64,000 bases of DNA, from contig JAAFIB010000004.1 in assembly GCA_013297725.1 (NCBI GenBank), positions 22,955-86,954 on the forward strand, written 5' to 3'. Every line of letters starts with the position of its first letter. The first letter of the stretch is position 1. Shown here piece after piece: positions 55,089 to 64,000 of this stretch. The position numbers were made by a program, and so were the translations under genes. The notes beneath the pieces were generated by a model. That model had not been told where the DNA came from and searched no databases. It worked only from the letters and a program-made list of their open reading frames with translations. Source of the stretch: Sphingomonadales bacterium (GTDB lineage Bacteria; Pseudomonadota; Alphaproteobacteria; Sphingomonadales; Sphingomonadaceae).

Positions 55089-56420
55089 CTATTTAACAGC
55101 GTCCAACTCTGCATCAGGAAGCGGAACGCCTAATATGCCCGCCAGCGTCGGCGCGATCGCGCGCATATCGATCTCACCCAGATTGCGGCCTTTGGCAATA
55201 CCTTTGCCCATCATCATAAAGCTGGATCGCATTTTGGGTTCGGTTGGGAAATAGCCATGCGTTCCTTTGCTGCCGGATGGGCCGACGAGTGGTGCATCCT
55301 TGCCTTTGAAACTACCTGCATAGGCGTTTAGTTCAAATTGCACGTAATAGCTGGCCACCGGGTTGCCACCCATTGTCTTGATGTCTGCAGCCGATGCAAC
55401 CTTGGCGATACGATTTTTGGGATCGGCTTTCAGCTTTTCGAGCAATACCTGAACGCGTTTCGCAAGTGCCGCGTCATTGGGTCTAGCCAACACGATTGCA
55501 GAGCTTCCGCCCGAGTTCCAAGGGCTAGCTTCCCAGCTTTTGATCTTGCCGTTGTCATCCAGCGTGATCAGCCCTTCATCGATGAAAGCGCGATAGAGGT
55601 TAATCTCAGTATCAACTTTAGAAAAGCCGTGGTCAGAAGCTACTGCGATAACGGTATCTGGCCGCGCTTTCATCTGCGCCGAAACCAGCTGACCAACGAT
55701 AGCGTCAATACGTTTTAGAACTGCATGCGCCTCAGGCGTATCTGGTCCCTTGCCATGCTGCTCATGGTCCAGCGCGGTCAGATACACCGTTGTAAAGTCG
55801 GGCTTTTCGCGTGTGATCAACGCCACGGCAAACCGACCACGATTTTCATCACCTTCGATACTTTCATCTATGCCCGGTGCGTAGGCACCCAGTTCAGACT
55901 CAAGCGATTGGACCAATCCCGGCGTGGATAATAACGTGATCAGCTTAGCATCATCGCTGTGCCCCGTGCGCCAGATTTGCGGGATATTCCAACGGATCGA
56001 TTTGACATCGACGCTAACCGGCCAATGAACATTGGCAGTGGTCATGCCCGCCTTTGCTGCGGCATCCCACAACGTGGGCAGCTTATAATCGCTGCCATAC
56101 CAATACCAACCGCCTTGGTTGATCTGCATCGGATCAAAGCTGTTATTGCCAATAATGCCGTGCTTAGCAGGACTTGCCCCTGTGACCAAAGTTGCGTGGC
56201 TGGGGTAAGTGACTGTCGGCAACACCCCTTTGACGCCGCTGGCATAGCTGCCCTCGGTGATGAAGCGTTTCAGGTTGGGGATATCAATCCCGCGCTTATC
56301 CGCTTCGATCACATCGGCAGGTTGCAGGCCATCGATGGAGATAAACAGAACCGGTTCCGCCGATGCAGCAACAGGCAGTGCGCCCAAAAGAAGCGCGCTG
56401 CCGATCATCATCATTCGCAT
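55089..56420 (-). CDS. Exported nucleotide pyrophosphatase/phosphodiesterase (alkaline phosphatase superfamily)
   Basis: A 443-residue protein with a signal peptide (PVAASA-E). The NPP fold motifs are VLFISIDGLQPADV, the nucleophile Thr in LPTVTYPSHATLVTGASP, metal ligands in DHEQHGKGPDTPE and in SDHGFSKV, and the last His in GTHGY. It cleaves phosphodiesters, giving nucleoside or glycerol phosphates. The ATG overlaps the TonB receptor stop (TAATG), so the product presumably works on a compound brought in by that receptor. Confidence 0.9.
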   Translation of the reverse strand: MRMMMIGSALLLGALPVAASAEPVLFISIDGLQPADVIEADKRGIDIPNLKRFITEGSYASGVKGVLPTVTYPSHATLVTGASPAKHGIIGNNSFDPMQINQGGWYWYGSDYKLPTLWDAAAKAGMTTANVHWPVSVDVKSIRWNIPQIWRTGHSDDAKLITLLSTPGLVQSLESELGAYAPGIDESIEGDENRGRFAVALITREKPDFTTVYLTALDHEQHGKGPDTPEAHAVLKRIDAIVGQLVSAQMKARPDTVIAVASDHGFSKVDTEINLYRAFIDEGLITLDDNGKIKSWEASPWNSGGSSAIVLARPNDAALAKRVQVLLEKLKADPKNRIAKVASAADIKTMGGNPVASYYVQFELNAYAGSFKGKDAPLVGPSGSKGTHGYFPTEPKMRSSFMMMGKGIAKGRNLGEIDMRAIAPTLAGILGVPLPDAELDAVK

Positions 56421-58633
56421 TAGAAACCAACTTTCACAGTTGCGAAAAACTGCTGTGGTGCGCCAGCAAGAAGCGTCTGGTTATCACCGCTATTCCCAAA
56501 ACCGTTGGAACCGATAGTCGAGACATATTTCTTGTCCAGCAAGTTGGTTGCGTTCAACTGCAACTCAATCGGCGAACGCAGCCCGGCATCAAAGCGATAA
56601 CCAAGAGTTGCATCCACAAGCACCCGGCTAGGGACCGACTGGTCATTGGTATAGGTGAAAAACCGCTTGCTCATGTAATTGGCACCGACCCGCCCAAAAA
56701 ATGTGTCGCTATCATAGGCGATTTCGCCGCGCAGAAGATGCTTTGGCGTATCGACCACTGTCTTGCCCTTTATCGGGATGATTGCAGTTGGTGTAACAAC
56801 ATCATCACGATAGCTGGCATCGGTGTAGCTATAGGATGCAAACAGCGTCAGCCCGTTGCCAAGACGCAAATCACCCGCTGCCTCAAAACCGATCGAGCGG
56901 ACGCCGCCGACATTTTGCAAGATAGCAGGATTGCCGACAATGCCCGGGCCTGTTGGAACACCCAAAAGGCGATTGCGGAAATTGACGTAATAGACCCCAA
57001 TCACGCCGTTGAAGACAGGATCGTTATAGCGTGCGCCCAGTTCATAAGTGTCGGACTCTTCAGGTTTCAAGCCACGTGCAAGCAATGCGTTAAAGCCCGC
57101 CTGCGTAGTTGAGAACGGCCCGCTGGTTGCCGACGATACAAAGGCCCGCGTCACTTGGGTAAAGCCGCCGAACAGCTCTGCCTTGTCGCTAATTTTATAG
57201 GCGAGGCCGGCATGTGGTTGAAACCAGTCTTTCGATTTGATCTTACCTGCTGCCAATGCCCCTTGCACACGGGGATCAGCCTCGTTGTTTACCTGAAAAC
57301 CTTTCCAGCCGACATTGATCGTCAAGTCGCCAAACGTCATTTTGTCCTGCACATAATATTGCAACGTATCCGTGTTGAAATCGAACAGCCACTGCGTGAA
57401 GAACGGCCCACGCTGGAACTTGGTCAGATCGCGATTGGGCGTAGTCAGGCTGTCAAAAGCATAGAAACGCCGGGCTTGTGTAAAGTCATTATGCTCATAC
57501 CAGCCTCCAACGGTAATCTCATGATCGCCAATTTCGGCGTTCAACGATCCAAAGACACCGCCGCGCTGGATATCATATTCTGTTGTGCGCACTGACATGG
57601 GGACGCCATTGGGGCTTGCTACATACGGTGTGCCCCAAGTGCCTTGGCCGGTATTGTCGTGGTAATAAGCTTTGATCTTAAAGGTCGCACCTTCACCGAG
57701 AGGCGCTGTCAGGCCGTAACCCGCCAGCGTGTCTTTGCGCAGACCCGATGCATCATAATAGCTGTCATCCCTGTTGTTGATCGGCGCAACGAAGATGTTG
57801 CGCGCGGCGTTAATCGCTGTCGCATAGTCGGGGAAGAAATTGTCATGGTCGTAACCAAGCCGCCTGATCATCTCTAGCGACAGATCCTGATAATCTTGTT
57901 CCGCACGATCAGAATAGCTGAAATAGGCATCAAACTCGGCATCGCCAACAGGGATGAGCGCTTTGGCATTGATCTGCCAATTGCGCTGTTCACCGCCACC
58001 CTTCCATTTATCCGCTGCATGATAAACGCCCGACACAAAGCCGCGAATGCCGCCAGCTTCGCCCCAATTTAGCCGTGCAAATCCGCGCATGGTATTTTCG
58101 GAGCCATAGGTCAAATTGGCATCGGCACCTGTGCCGCTATTGGGGTTCATAGAGAAAAACTCTAGCGTCCCGCCCAGATTGTTGGTCGCCTGTGTACCGA
58201 TAGAGCCTGCGCCCTGTGACACTCTGGTAACGCCAATGTTTTCCGAAATAATCGCACGGCCAATGTGCAGGCCGTTGTTGTTACCATAGCTAGAATCGCC
58301 CAATGGAATACCATCCAGCGTATAACCCAACTGGTTCTGGTTAAACCCACGAATCGAAACGCGGCTCGACCATTCATACGTTCCAAATGGATCAGCTGAT
58401 TGGAAATTGACGCTCGGCAATTTTTCGATGGCTTTCAACGGGCTGGTGCCGGGGGCGAGGATCAATAGCTCCTTTGAACCTACCTCTTGAACCTGCCGGG
58501 TTTCCCCTTGGCCAAACACAACAATCTCGGTTGTATCTACAGTCTCATCGGCAGGGACATTGACGGTATCCTGGGCAATTGCAGGTGCTGCAATCGCGGT
58601 GCTGGCAAGTAAAATAGTAATGAAACGTAGCAT
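56420..58633 (-). CDS. TonB-dependent receptor, phosphodiesterase-associated
   Basis: A 737-residue receptor with a signal peptide (APAIA-Q), TonB-box-like TEIVVFGQ, plug (KLPSVNFQSADPFGTYEWSS, then VSIRGFNQNQLGYTLDG) and barrel ending in FFATVKVGF. The group resembles Fe-siderophore type receptors, but its operon partner is a phosphodiesterase, so an organophosphate ligand is more likely. Upstream half-sites with 11-nt periodicity (58686-58747) suggest phosphate control. Confidence 0.9.
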   Translation of the reverse strand: MLRFITILLASTAIAAPAIAQDTVNVPADETVDTTEIVVFGQGETRQVQEVGSKELLILAPGTSPLKAIEKLPSVNFQSADPFGTYEWSSRVSIRGFNQNQLGYTLDGIPLGDSSYGNNNGLHIGRAIISENIGVTRVSQGAGSIGTQATNNLGGTLEFFSMNPNSGTGADANLTYGSENTMRGFARLNWGEAGGIRGFVSGVYHAADKWKGGGEQRNWQINAKALIPVGDAEFDAYFSYSDRAEQDYQDLSLEMIRRLGYDHDNFFPDYATAINAARNIFVAPINNRDDSYYDASGLRKDTLAGYGLTAPLGEGATFKIKAYYHDNTGQGTWGTPYVASPNGVPMSVRTTEYDIQRGGVFGSLNAEIGDHEITVGGWYEHNDFTQARRFYAFDSLTTPNRDLTKFQRGPFFTQWLFDFNTDTLQYYVQDKMTFGDLTINVGWKGFQVNNEADPRVQGALAAGKIKSKDWFQPHAGLAYKISDKAELFGGFTQVTRAFVSSATSGPFSTTQAGFNALLARGLKPEESDTYELGARYNDPVFNGVIGVYYVNFRNRLLGVPTGPGIVGNPAILQNVGGVRSIGFEAAGDLRLGNGLTLFASYSYTDASYRDDVVTPTAIIPIKGKTVVDTPKHLLRGEIAYDSDTFFGRVGANYMSKRFFTYTNDQSVPSRVLVDATLGYRFDAGLRSPIELQLNATNLLDKKYVSTIGSNGFGNSGDNQTLLAGAPQQFFATVKVGF

Positions 58634-58685
58634 TGTTTTTCCCTCATGATGTCTGTGTGACCCGATTTGGGGATAGGGCGTTCAT

Positions 58686-58747
58686 GTGACGGTATGTGGA
58701 TGGTTCCATGCTGTTACAATGACGGTTTCGTTGCGCGTTTGTGACAG
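58686..58747 (-). promoter_or_regulatory. Phased PHO-like half-sites upstream of the receptor
   Basis: On the minus strand CTGTCAC (from 58747), CCGTCAT (from 58725) and CCGTCAC (from 58692) point the same way. They are 22 and 33 nt apart, exact multiples of 11. The positions between are degenerate. The last site is 53 nt before the start codon. Confidence 0.35.
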
Positions 58748-59571
58748 GGGTCGGCAGAGGTGGAGACGTTTTGACAAAGTCAGCGCCGACTATTTTTTTC
58801 TTAGATTGGCTCATAACCGCTAGGTTGTGTAACAGATGAACCAACGGCAGCGTCCAACAAAGCCGCCATGCCAAGCCCTGCCATACGGCGGACCTCAAAG
58901 TTGACCACATTGTTGAGGACAATCCTTGTCGACAATCACCTCATTGCCGCGCTGGAGCCGCTTCGCCCGCTGAAGCTGGATGCGTGTCGCAGAGGCGCGG
59001 GATCAGCGTCAGGATGATGCCAGATCTGCGCCGGTATGCGCCAATATAGCGTCGCAACATGTTGCGACTTGGCTTTAAGGATGCAAATGCCGCAAATATT
59101 GTCAAGCCGCAGAACTTGCGCATCCGAAAGGTGGGGGGATCTCATAGCCATCCAGCGGAGCTTATATGGAGCCTGTAAGAGTTTATGCAGGGCTGATTTT
59201 CTGTTCTGGATACAAGGCGCTGTCGGGTTGCGCTAAACTTTCCTGCCGTTCGTTCACCGATCGAATGGCCTCAAAAGCGGTCGTTTGTTTAGCCTGTTCA
59301 CAAAATACAGATCTGGACCGCGGAGAGCTCAGGCGGCGGATGGCGGGCGCGGCGATGCGCTGGAAGGGTTGCTCCTCACTGCGCTGGTCAGTCTCAGCCT
59401 CGAAACCTTCAAGGCTAAACCGTCGGGTCATGGGTCACATCGTTCGATTTTCTGACCGAATTGCGGGAAAAATTGGCGTATGAATGATGCCGATGAAATG
59501 GAACTGGCCTATGCTCAACCGCCGTACCATGCGGAATTTATGGCACAAATGCCTGTCTTGTGTGATGCTAT
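58748..59571. other. 820-bp stretch without a convincing gene
   Basis: No frame here shows a domain, a ribosome-binding site or steady codon use. The longest curiosity is a 44-codon minus-strand stretch (about 58927-58795) reading VLNNVVNFEVRRMAGLGM and onward to a stop. It might be the relic of a gene, but I cannot name it. The right half shows no repeat. This looks like decayed DNA between the phosphorus region and the catabolic operon. Confidence 0.45.
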
Positions 59572-60189
59572 TTAGCGAATAAACGCAAGGGCTTCGGTCT
59601 CGCCGATAACCTCAGCATATTTGGCCTGCAGATCGAACAGGCTGGCTTCGTGCGGGGCAGGGTGGCGATCGCCGCAGGCTTCGCGGACTACGAATGGCAA
59701 GAAACCGTGCTGGCAAGCGTCAAGCGCAGTCGCTCGCACACAGCCACTGGTAGAAAGACCAGTGATTAGCAGCGTGTCGATCCCTTTTGCCGCTAGCGTT
59801 GCCGCTAAATCTGTTTCGAAAAAGGATGAGGCATATTTTTTGGTAATAACCAATTCACCGTCGCGCGGCTTTAGCGACGGCGGGAATGCTCCCAAGACTG
59901 AGCCTCTCTCGAACAATTTTAGCGCGGGAACTTTACGGTAGAATATTCTGCCATCCGCACCACCGGGTTCATATTCTACATTGGTAAAGATGACTGGAAC
60001 CCCGGCTGCACGAGCCGATGATAGTAGTCGTTCGTTACTCGCGAGCGCGTCCTCCACTCCTGCGTAAAGCGGTGACGACTTGTCGAGATAGGCCATCACA
60101 AAATCCACGATCAATAGGGCAGGGCTTTTGCCAAAAGGCAGATGGCCATCAAACGCCCCACTATAGTTTTCCTTAAGGCTATCCGTCAT
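59572..60189 (-). CDS. Isochorismatase-fold cysteine hydrolase (amidase)
   Basis: A 205-residue hydrolase. The catalytic triad is visible: Asp in LLIVDFVMAY, Lys in VITKKYASSFF and Cys in GLSTSGCVRATALDA. The pattern around the Cys and the ending VVREACGDRH resemble N-carbamoylsarcosine amidohydrolase and maleamate amidohydrolase rather than isochorismatase. It would cleave an amide or carbamoyl group in the cytoplasm. The start overlaps the CoA-transferase stop (TGATG), so it is the last gene of the operon. Confidence 0.85.
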   Translation of the reverse strand: MTDSLKENYSGAFDGHLPFGKSPALLIVDFVMAYLDKSSPLYAGVEDALASNERLLSSARAAGVPVIFTNVEYEPGGADGRIFYRKVPALKLFERGSVLGAFPPSLKPRDGELVITKKYASSFFETDLAATLAAKGIDTLLITGLSTSGCVRATALDACQHGFLPFVVREACGDRHPAPHEASLFDLQAKYAEVIGETEALAFIR

Positions 60190-61379
60190 CAGATGATCCC
60201 GGCTGCCTTCATGGTGTCAATTTCGTTGGCCGAAATGCCTAGAAGTTCTCCATAAATTTCAATATTGTGCTGGCCAACAACAGATGGTGCCGGGCTGCGT
60301 ATGCTGCTGGGTGTTGCAGAGAGTTTTGGGAAAGCATTTTGCATTTTCAACTTTCCGTGTCGTTCAGTTTCAACCTCGACAACTGCTTCGCGGGCCTGAA
60401 AATGGGGATCAGCGATCATGTCTGGCGCTCTGTATACTCGGCCTGCCGGGATCGACGCCGCAATCATCAGAGCATCAACCTCATCCACCGTTTTTGTTTT
60501 TGTCCAGGCGTTGATCAGCTCATCAAGTTCGACCTGATTTTGTCCACGCGCAATATGGGTGGCGTAACGCGGATCGGTGCCAAGCTCTGGCCTGCCCATG
60601 GTTTTGGCAAGCCTTTGCCAAAGCGAGTCCTTGTTGGCTCCGATCATGTATTCGCCGTCTTTGCAGATATAGACGTTGGACGGCGCGATGCCGGGCAGGA
60701 TAGACCCTGATCGTTCACGTACGAAGCCGCCATGGTCATATTCGGGGACCAGCCCCTCCATCACTTGCAGCACACTTTCGTACAACGCCGCGTCGACCAC
60801 TTGGCCCTTGCCGGTCTTTTCGCGGACATGCAGAGCGGCGAGCACGCCCATGCAGCCATAGGTTGCGGTTAAAGTATCACCAATCGAGATGCCCATCCGG
60901 CTTGGCGGCCTGTCGGGTTCACCAACGATATAGCGCCAGCCGCCCATAGCTTCACCGATCCCGCCAAATCCGGCCCGGTTGCTATAGGGGCCAGTTTGGC
61001 CATAGCCGGACATGCGTGCAATGATCAGGCCAGGGTTTTCGGCAAGAAGGGTATCCGGGCCAAGGCCCCATTTTTCCATCGTGCCGGGTTTGAAATTCTC
61101 GATCAGGATATCGGCTTTGGCGATAAGTTTGCGGACCAGTTGCTGGCCTTCGAGAACGCGCAGATTGGCTGAGACTGAGCGCTTGTTGCGCGCGATCACC
61201 TCCCACTGAACCTTCTCTTCGCCTTGCCCCCATATCCGCATAGGATCTCCTGAGCCGGGCGGCTCGACCTTGATGACATCCGCGCCCATATCGCCCAGCA
61301 ACTGGCCACAGAACGGGCCAGCAAGCAGCTGGCCAAGCTCGACAACGCGAATGTCCGCAAGTGCGCCGGTATTGGCCAT
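60189..61379 (-). CDS. CaiB/BaiF family (class III) CoA-transferase
   Basis: A 396-residue enzyme from the ATG at 61379 (MANTGALADIRVVELGQLL). The family opening is LLAGPFCGQLLGDMGADVIKVEPPG. The catalytic Asp normally lies near residue 170 in a segment of the form GDTLTATYGCMGVLAAL, and such a segment is present here. It transfers CoA between carboxylic acids. The ATG overlaps the hyuB stop (TAATG). A CoA-transferase inside a hydantoinase-type operon is uncommon and suggests that the ring-opened product is activated as a thioester. Confidence 0.9.
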   Translation of the reverse strand: MANTGALADIRVVELGQLLAGPFCGQLLGDMGADVIKVEPPGSGDPMRIWGQGEEKVQWEVIARNKRSVSANLRVLEGQQLVRKLIAKADILIENFKPGTMEKWGLGPDTLLAENPGLIIARMSGYGQTGPYSNRAGFGGIGEAMGGWRYIVGEPDRPPSRMGISIGDTLTATYGCMGVLAALHVREKTGKGQVVDAALYESVLQVMEGLVPEYDHGGFVRERSGSILPGIAPSNVYICKDGEYMIGANKDSLWQRLAKTMGRPELGTDPRYATHIARGQNQVELDELINAWTKTKTVDEVDALMIAASIPAGRVYRAPDMIADPHFQAREAVVEVETERHGKLKMQNAFPKLSATPSSIRSPAPSVVGQHNIEIYGELLGISANEIDTMKAAGII

Positions 61380-63253
61380 TATTCGGCGGCTTCTAACGTT
61401 GTCCAGACAGGCTGGATCGGTGCGGGCAAGCCCGTTTCGGCCTCGCAATTCTTGCGCAGCTCATCAATCGACGGGCCATAGTCGAACAATTTGAGATCGC
61501 CCCGGCTACCGAGCATTTGCGTGCGAAGTGCTTCGGTGGCGGCTGCATCAACGACCCCATTGTCGTTTGCCACAACGCCATATTCACGGGCACCTTTGGC
61601 TGTAACCAATCCTTGCGAAATCTCTTTGCCAACAAGTGCTGGGTCGCGCTGCAGCGGGTCGCCCCAACCGCCGCCACCCCATGTGATGAAGTGCAGTTGA
61701 TCGCCTTTTTCGACCTGCACTTCCTCCACTTTGTTGCCGACGATATGCGTAGTGCCATCGGCCTTCTCCAGCAACTTCCTCGCGCGTTTGCCCGGTAGTC
61801 CGCCGTTGACGCCCCAAGGCGGTACGAACCAACGGTCGTCGTGGATCGAGATCGTTCCGTCAGCTAGGAAACGGTAAGTCATGTGGATGCCGTTACCACC
61901 CCGGTGCAGACCTGCGCCGCCGCTGTCAGGCTCAGTCTCATACCGCTCGATCATCAGCGGGAAATAGCGTTCGAGAAATTCGTTCGGCACATTGGTAAAG
62001 CCCGGCCATAACGAGTGTCCATCTGGTCCGTCGCCCATCGGTCTTCCGGGAATGCCGCCAAAGCCGATCTGGAAGAGCTGGAACCAGTCGCCTTTCGCGT
62101 CATTGCCTGAATAGAACAGGTGCGGTGACGAACTGAACCCGGCGGCGTTAAGAAATTCGGGCGTCTTCTGCCCCAGTAATCCGCCCAATATGTCGAAAAT
62201 GCGGCCCAGTGCGTGGGTGCGCCCTGAAAGTGCCGCCGGGAATTTTGGCTTGAGCAGCGATCCTTGTGGGATGCGCACATCAATCAAATCATAGAAACCA
62301 TCGTTGAACAGGATCTGCGGATCAAAGACCATGATCATGTAGATGCCAAAGAACATCTTGAACATGTTTTCGTTGAGGTAAAAATTGATCGAAGCTTGGC
62401 TCTGTGGGTCGGTTCCCGCGAAATCGAGCACAACCTTCTCACCCTCGCGCCACATAGTGCATTTGATTTTATAGGGGCCGGCACCCATGCCGTCATCGCA
62501 GATATAGTCTTCAAAGCTGACCCGCTCTTCGCCGATCGCCATGCTGATCAGCTGCTTCATCGCCCGGTGGTTGCGGGCAAGCAGTTCTTGGGTTGCAGAA
62601 ACATAGACGTCGTCGCCGAAACGTTCGGCCATTTCGACCACGCGCCGCGCGGCGACGCGGCAGGATGCGATTAATGCGTTCAAATCCGCCTGACACCAAT
62701 CTGGCTTCCGCGTTTGGTGCATGACGAGCTTCATCAGGTCGTCATTATACTCGCCCTTTTTCCAGATCTTGACCGGCGGGATACGCACGCCCTCCTCAAA
62801 AATCGAGTGGGCATTGATCGGCATCGAACCAACAACCTTGCCGCCAATGTCGGACATATGGCCGAACATTGCAGTATAGGCGATCAGGCGGCCATCCTTG
62901 AAAATGGGCAGTAGGATCAGCCAGTCATTGCTGTGCGAAATCGCTCCTTCGCAGCTATAGGGATCAGACAGGAAGATCATATCGCCATCTTCCAGCGTTC
63001 CGTCGAACTGTTGCAGGAAACCGCCGATGAAGCTGCCGAATTGGCCGACAATCATCTTGCCGCTGTGATCGGCGATCAGCGGGAAAGCATCACCCTGTTC
63101 GCGGATGCCGGGCGACATGGCCGTGCGCACCAAGGTGGCGTCCATTTCGATCCGCGCGTTGCGCAGTGCATTTTCGATGATGTCGAGCGTTACCGGATCA
63201 ATGTCTATCTTTTTGAAAGGCGTTTTGTTGGTTTCAACGATGGTTGCGGGCAT
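61379..63253 (-). CDS. hyuB: Hydantoinase B / oxoprolinase-family subunit
   Basis: A 624-residue protein with the HyuB pattern: DPVTLDIIENALRNARIEMD, MSPGIREQGDAFPLIAD, LSDPYSCEGAISHSNDWLIL and the C-terminal GGGGWGDPLQRDP. Together with HyuA it forms ATP-dependent enzymes such as N-methylhydantoinase, 5-oxoprolinase or acetophenone carboxylase. The substrate cannot be read from the sequence. It starts 11 nt after the HyuA stop. Confidence 0.9.
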   Translation of the reverse strand: MPATIVETNKTPFKKIDIDPVTLDIIENALRNARIEMDATLVRTAMSPGIREQGDAFPLIADHSGKMIVGQFGSFIGGFLQQFDGTLEDGDMIFLSDPYSCEGAISHSNDWLILLPIFKDGRLIAYTAMFGHMSDIGGKVVGSMPINAHSIFEEGVRIPPVKIWKKGEYNDDLMKLVMHQTRKPDWCQADLNALIASCRVAARRVVEMAERFGDDVYVSATQELLARNHRAMKQLISMAIGEERVSFEDYICDDGMGAGPYKIKCTMWREGEKVVLDFAGTDPQSQASINFYLNENMFKMFFGIYMIMVFDPQILFNDGFYDLIDVRIPQGSLLKPKFPAALSGRTHALGRIFDILGGLLGQKTPEFLNAAGFSSSPHLFYSGNDAKGDWFQLFQIGFGGIPGRPMGDGPDGHSLWPGFTNVPNEFLERYFPLMIERYETEPDSGGAGLHRGGNGIHMTYRFLADGTISIHDDRWFVPPWGVNGGLPGKRARKLLEKADGTTHIVGNKVEEVQVEKGDQLHFITWGGGGWGDPLQRDPALVGKEISQGLVTAKGAREYGVVANDNGVVDAAATEALRTQMLGSRGDLKLFDYGPSIDELRKNCEAETGLPAPIQPVWTTLEAAE

Positions 63254-63264
63254 GTCTTAGCTCC

Positions 63265-64000
63265 TTAGGCCAGGTTGATCAGGATGTTGCCGACGGCGTC
63301 GACCTTTGCGACGCATCCGGCTTCGATGAGGGTGGTTGAGTCCATCTCAACCACAATGGCAGGGCCGGGGATGATGTCGCCCTGCCGCAATTTGGCGCGG
63401 TCGTAGATGACAGCCGCTTGTTCCTTGCCGTCCATCCACAACGTGTGATCGCGCATCTTGGCGCCAGCGGGATTGTCATCGCCTTTGGGCAGCTCTGCCG
63501 CGGGCAGGTCAAGCGACTGGCCGAGAGCAACCGCACGCAGGTTCACAATCTCGTGCGGAGTTTCCATGTTGAAGGTGAAGAGGCGCAGATGCTCCTCGTC
63601 AAAACGTTTTAATATGCCTTCAACACCGTCTTGTTTCAGCATCTCGGCTGTAATGGTCAGCGGAACTTCAAAGGCTTGTCCTGAATAGCGGACGTCGACT
63701 TCGAACTCGCTGACAATGTCGCTTTCGGCCACGCCATCGGAGCGCAATTCGGCGTGAGTTTGCGCTGCCATTTCGTGAAGTATCGCGATAAGCTCATCGG
63801 CCTGTGTGTTCTTGGCGAGCCTTGAGAAACTGCGCGCTGTTTCGGTGCGCATCCGGGTGGTTGCATCACCCAGCGCACAGAGTACGCCCGGTGACACCGG
63901 AGAGATGGCAGGCCAGCTCCCCATCAATCGCGCGACTGCATTGACATGCAGCGGTCCTGCTCCGCCAAAACCCATCAGGGCAAAATGGCGCGGGTCATAT
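63265..64000 (-). CDS. hyuA: Hydantoinase A / oxoprolinase-family subunit, 5' end beyond the window
   Basis: The C-terminal 245 residues or so of HyuA. The conserved ALMGFGGAGPLHVNAVARLM is followed by a C-terminal domain (VRYSGQAFEVPLTI, then LRQGDIIPGPAIVVEMDSTT), typical of the family. The N-terminal ATPase part lies outside the window. It precedes hyuB in the same operon. Confidence 0.92.
   Translation of the reverse strand, partial: YDPRHFALMGFGGAGPLHVNAVARLMGSWPAISPVSPGVLCALGDATTRMRTETARSFSRLAKNTQADELIAILHEMAAQTHAELRSDGVAESDIVSEFEVDVRYSGQAFEVPLTITAEMLKQDGVEGILKRFDEEHLRLFTFNMETPHEIVNLRAVALGQSLDLPAAELPKGDDNPAGAKMRDHTLWMDGKEQAAVIYDRAKLRQGDIIPGPAIVVEMDSTTLIEAGCVAKVDAVGNILINLA

Noticed and set aside
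58644..58922. 92-codon minus-strand frame upstream of the second TonB receptor
   Set aside because: It covers the receptor promoter region and phased half-sites, has no domain and no ribosome-binding site.
59166..59483. 105-codon plus-strand frame and an 82-codon minus-strand frame before the amidase
   Set aside because: Neither shows a domain, codon bias or ribosome-binding site; the minus one is antisense to the plus one.

Overview
The window looks like chromosomal DNA from an alphaproteobacterium of the order Sphingomonadales. This is inferred from gene order (rne beside amiC; dnaX-ybaB then lon-hupB; rpsB-tsf-pyrH-frr-uppS-cdsA-dxr-rseP-bamA-skp-fabZ), from a TonB receptor paired with a beta-propeller phytase, and from the lack of cysteines in ribosomal protein L31. 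The genus cannot be named from sequence alone. Most of the window is densely packed housekeeping DNA. Accessory or decayed DNA is confined to three stretches: about 23.0-25.2 kb, 45.3-47.4 kb and 58.6-59.6 kb.

0-11.6 kb: a leftward group of a TPR protein, a c-type cytochrome and an M15-like lipoprotein cut by the left edge; a bile-acid-symporter-family gene with an apparent frameshift near its 3' end; an FtsX-type ABC exporter with its ATPase, divergent from a GDSL arylesterase; a TelA/XpaC-like pair; a DsbA-like thiol oxidoreductase; and an M48 peptidase with TPRs. 11.7-21.2 kb: RNase E, AmiC amidase, the clamp-loader gene dnaX, ybaB, lon and an HU gene. 21.2-25.3 kb: an inverted-repeat pair, a 58-residue membrane protein with a perfect Shine-Dalgarno, an M28-like exported protein, and a repeat-rich island holding one lipoprotein of unknown role.

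25.3-37.2 kb: translation (rpsB, tsf, frr, rpmE), nucleotide (pyrH), isoprenoid (dxr, uppS), phospholipid (cdsA) and outer-membrane assembly genes (rseP, bamA, skp, fabZ), then tRNA-His. Three unrelated inverted-repeat pairs sit between these genes. 37.3-43.2 kb: a Glu/Leu-type dehydrogenase and a tightly overlapping ccmC-D-E-F-G-H-I cytochrome c maturation operon. 43.3-47.4 kb: a Kup potassium transporter, a DUF4261-like protein, an AHH-type nuclease-like protein and the decayed 3' end of a tyrosine recombinase.

47.4-58.6 kb is a coherent phosphorus-acquisition and storage region: TonB receptor with phytase, polyphosphate kinase with exopolyphosphatase, and a second TonB receptor with an exported phosphodiesterase. 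PHO-box-like direct repeats with 11-nt periodicity lie upstream of ppk and of the second receptor. A clear one also lies upstream of amiC. 59.6-64 kb holds a leftward catabolic operon (HyuA, HyuB, class III CoA-transferase, isochorismatase-fold amidase) whose substrate is not evident. No CRISPR array, rRNA or complete mobile element was seen.
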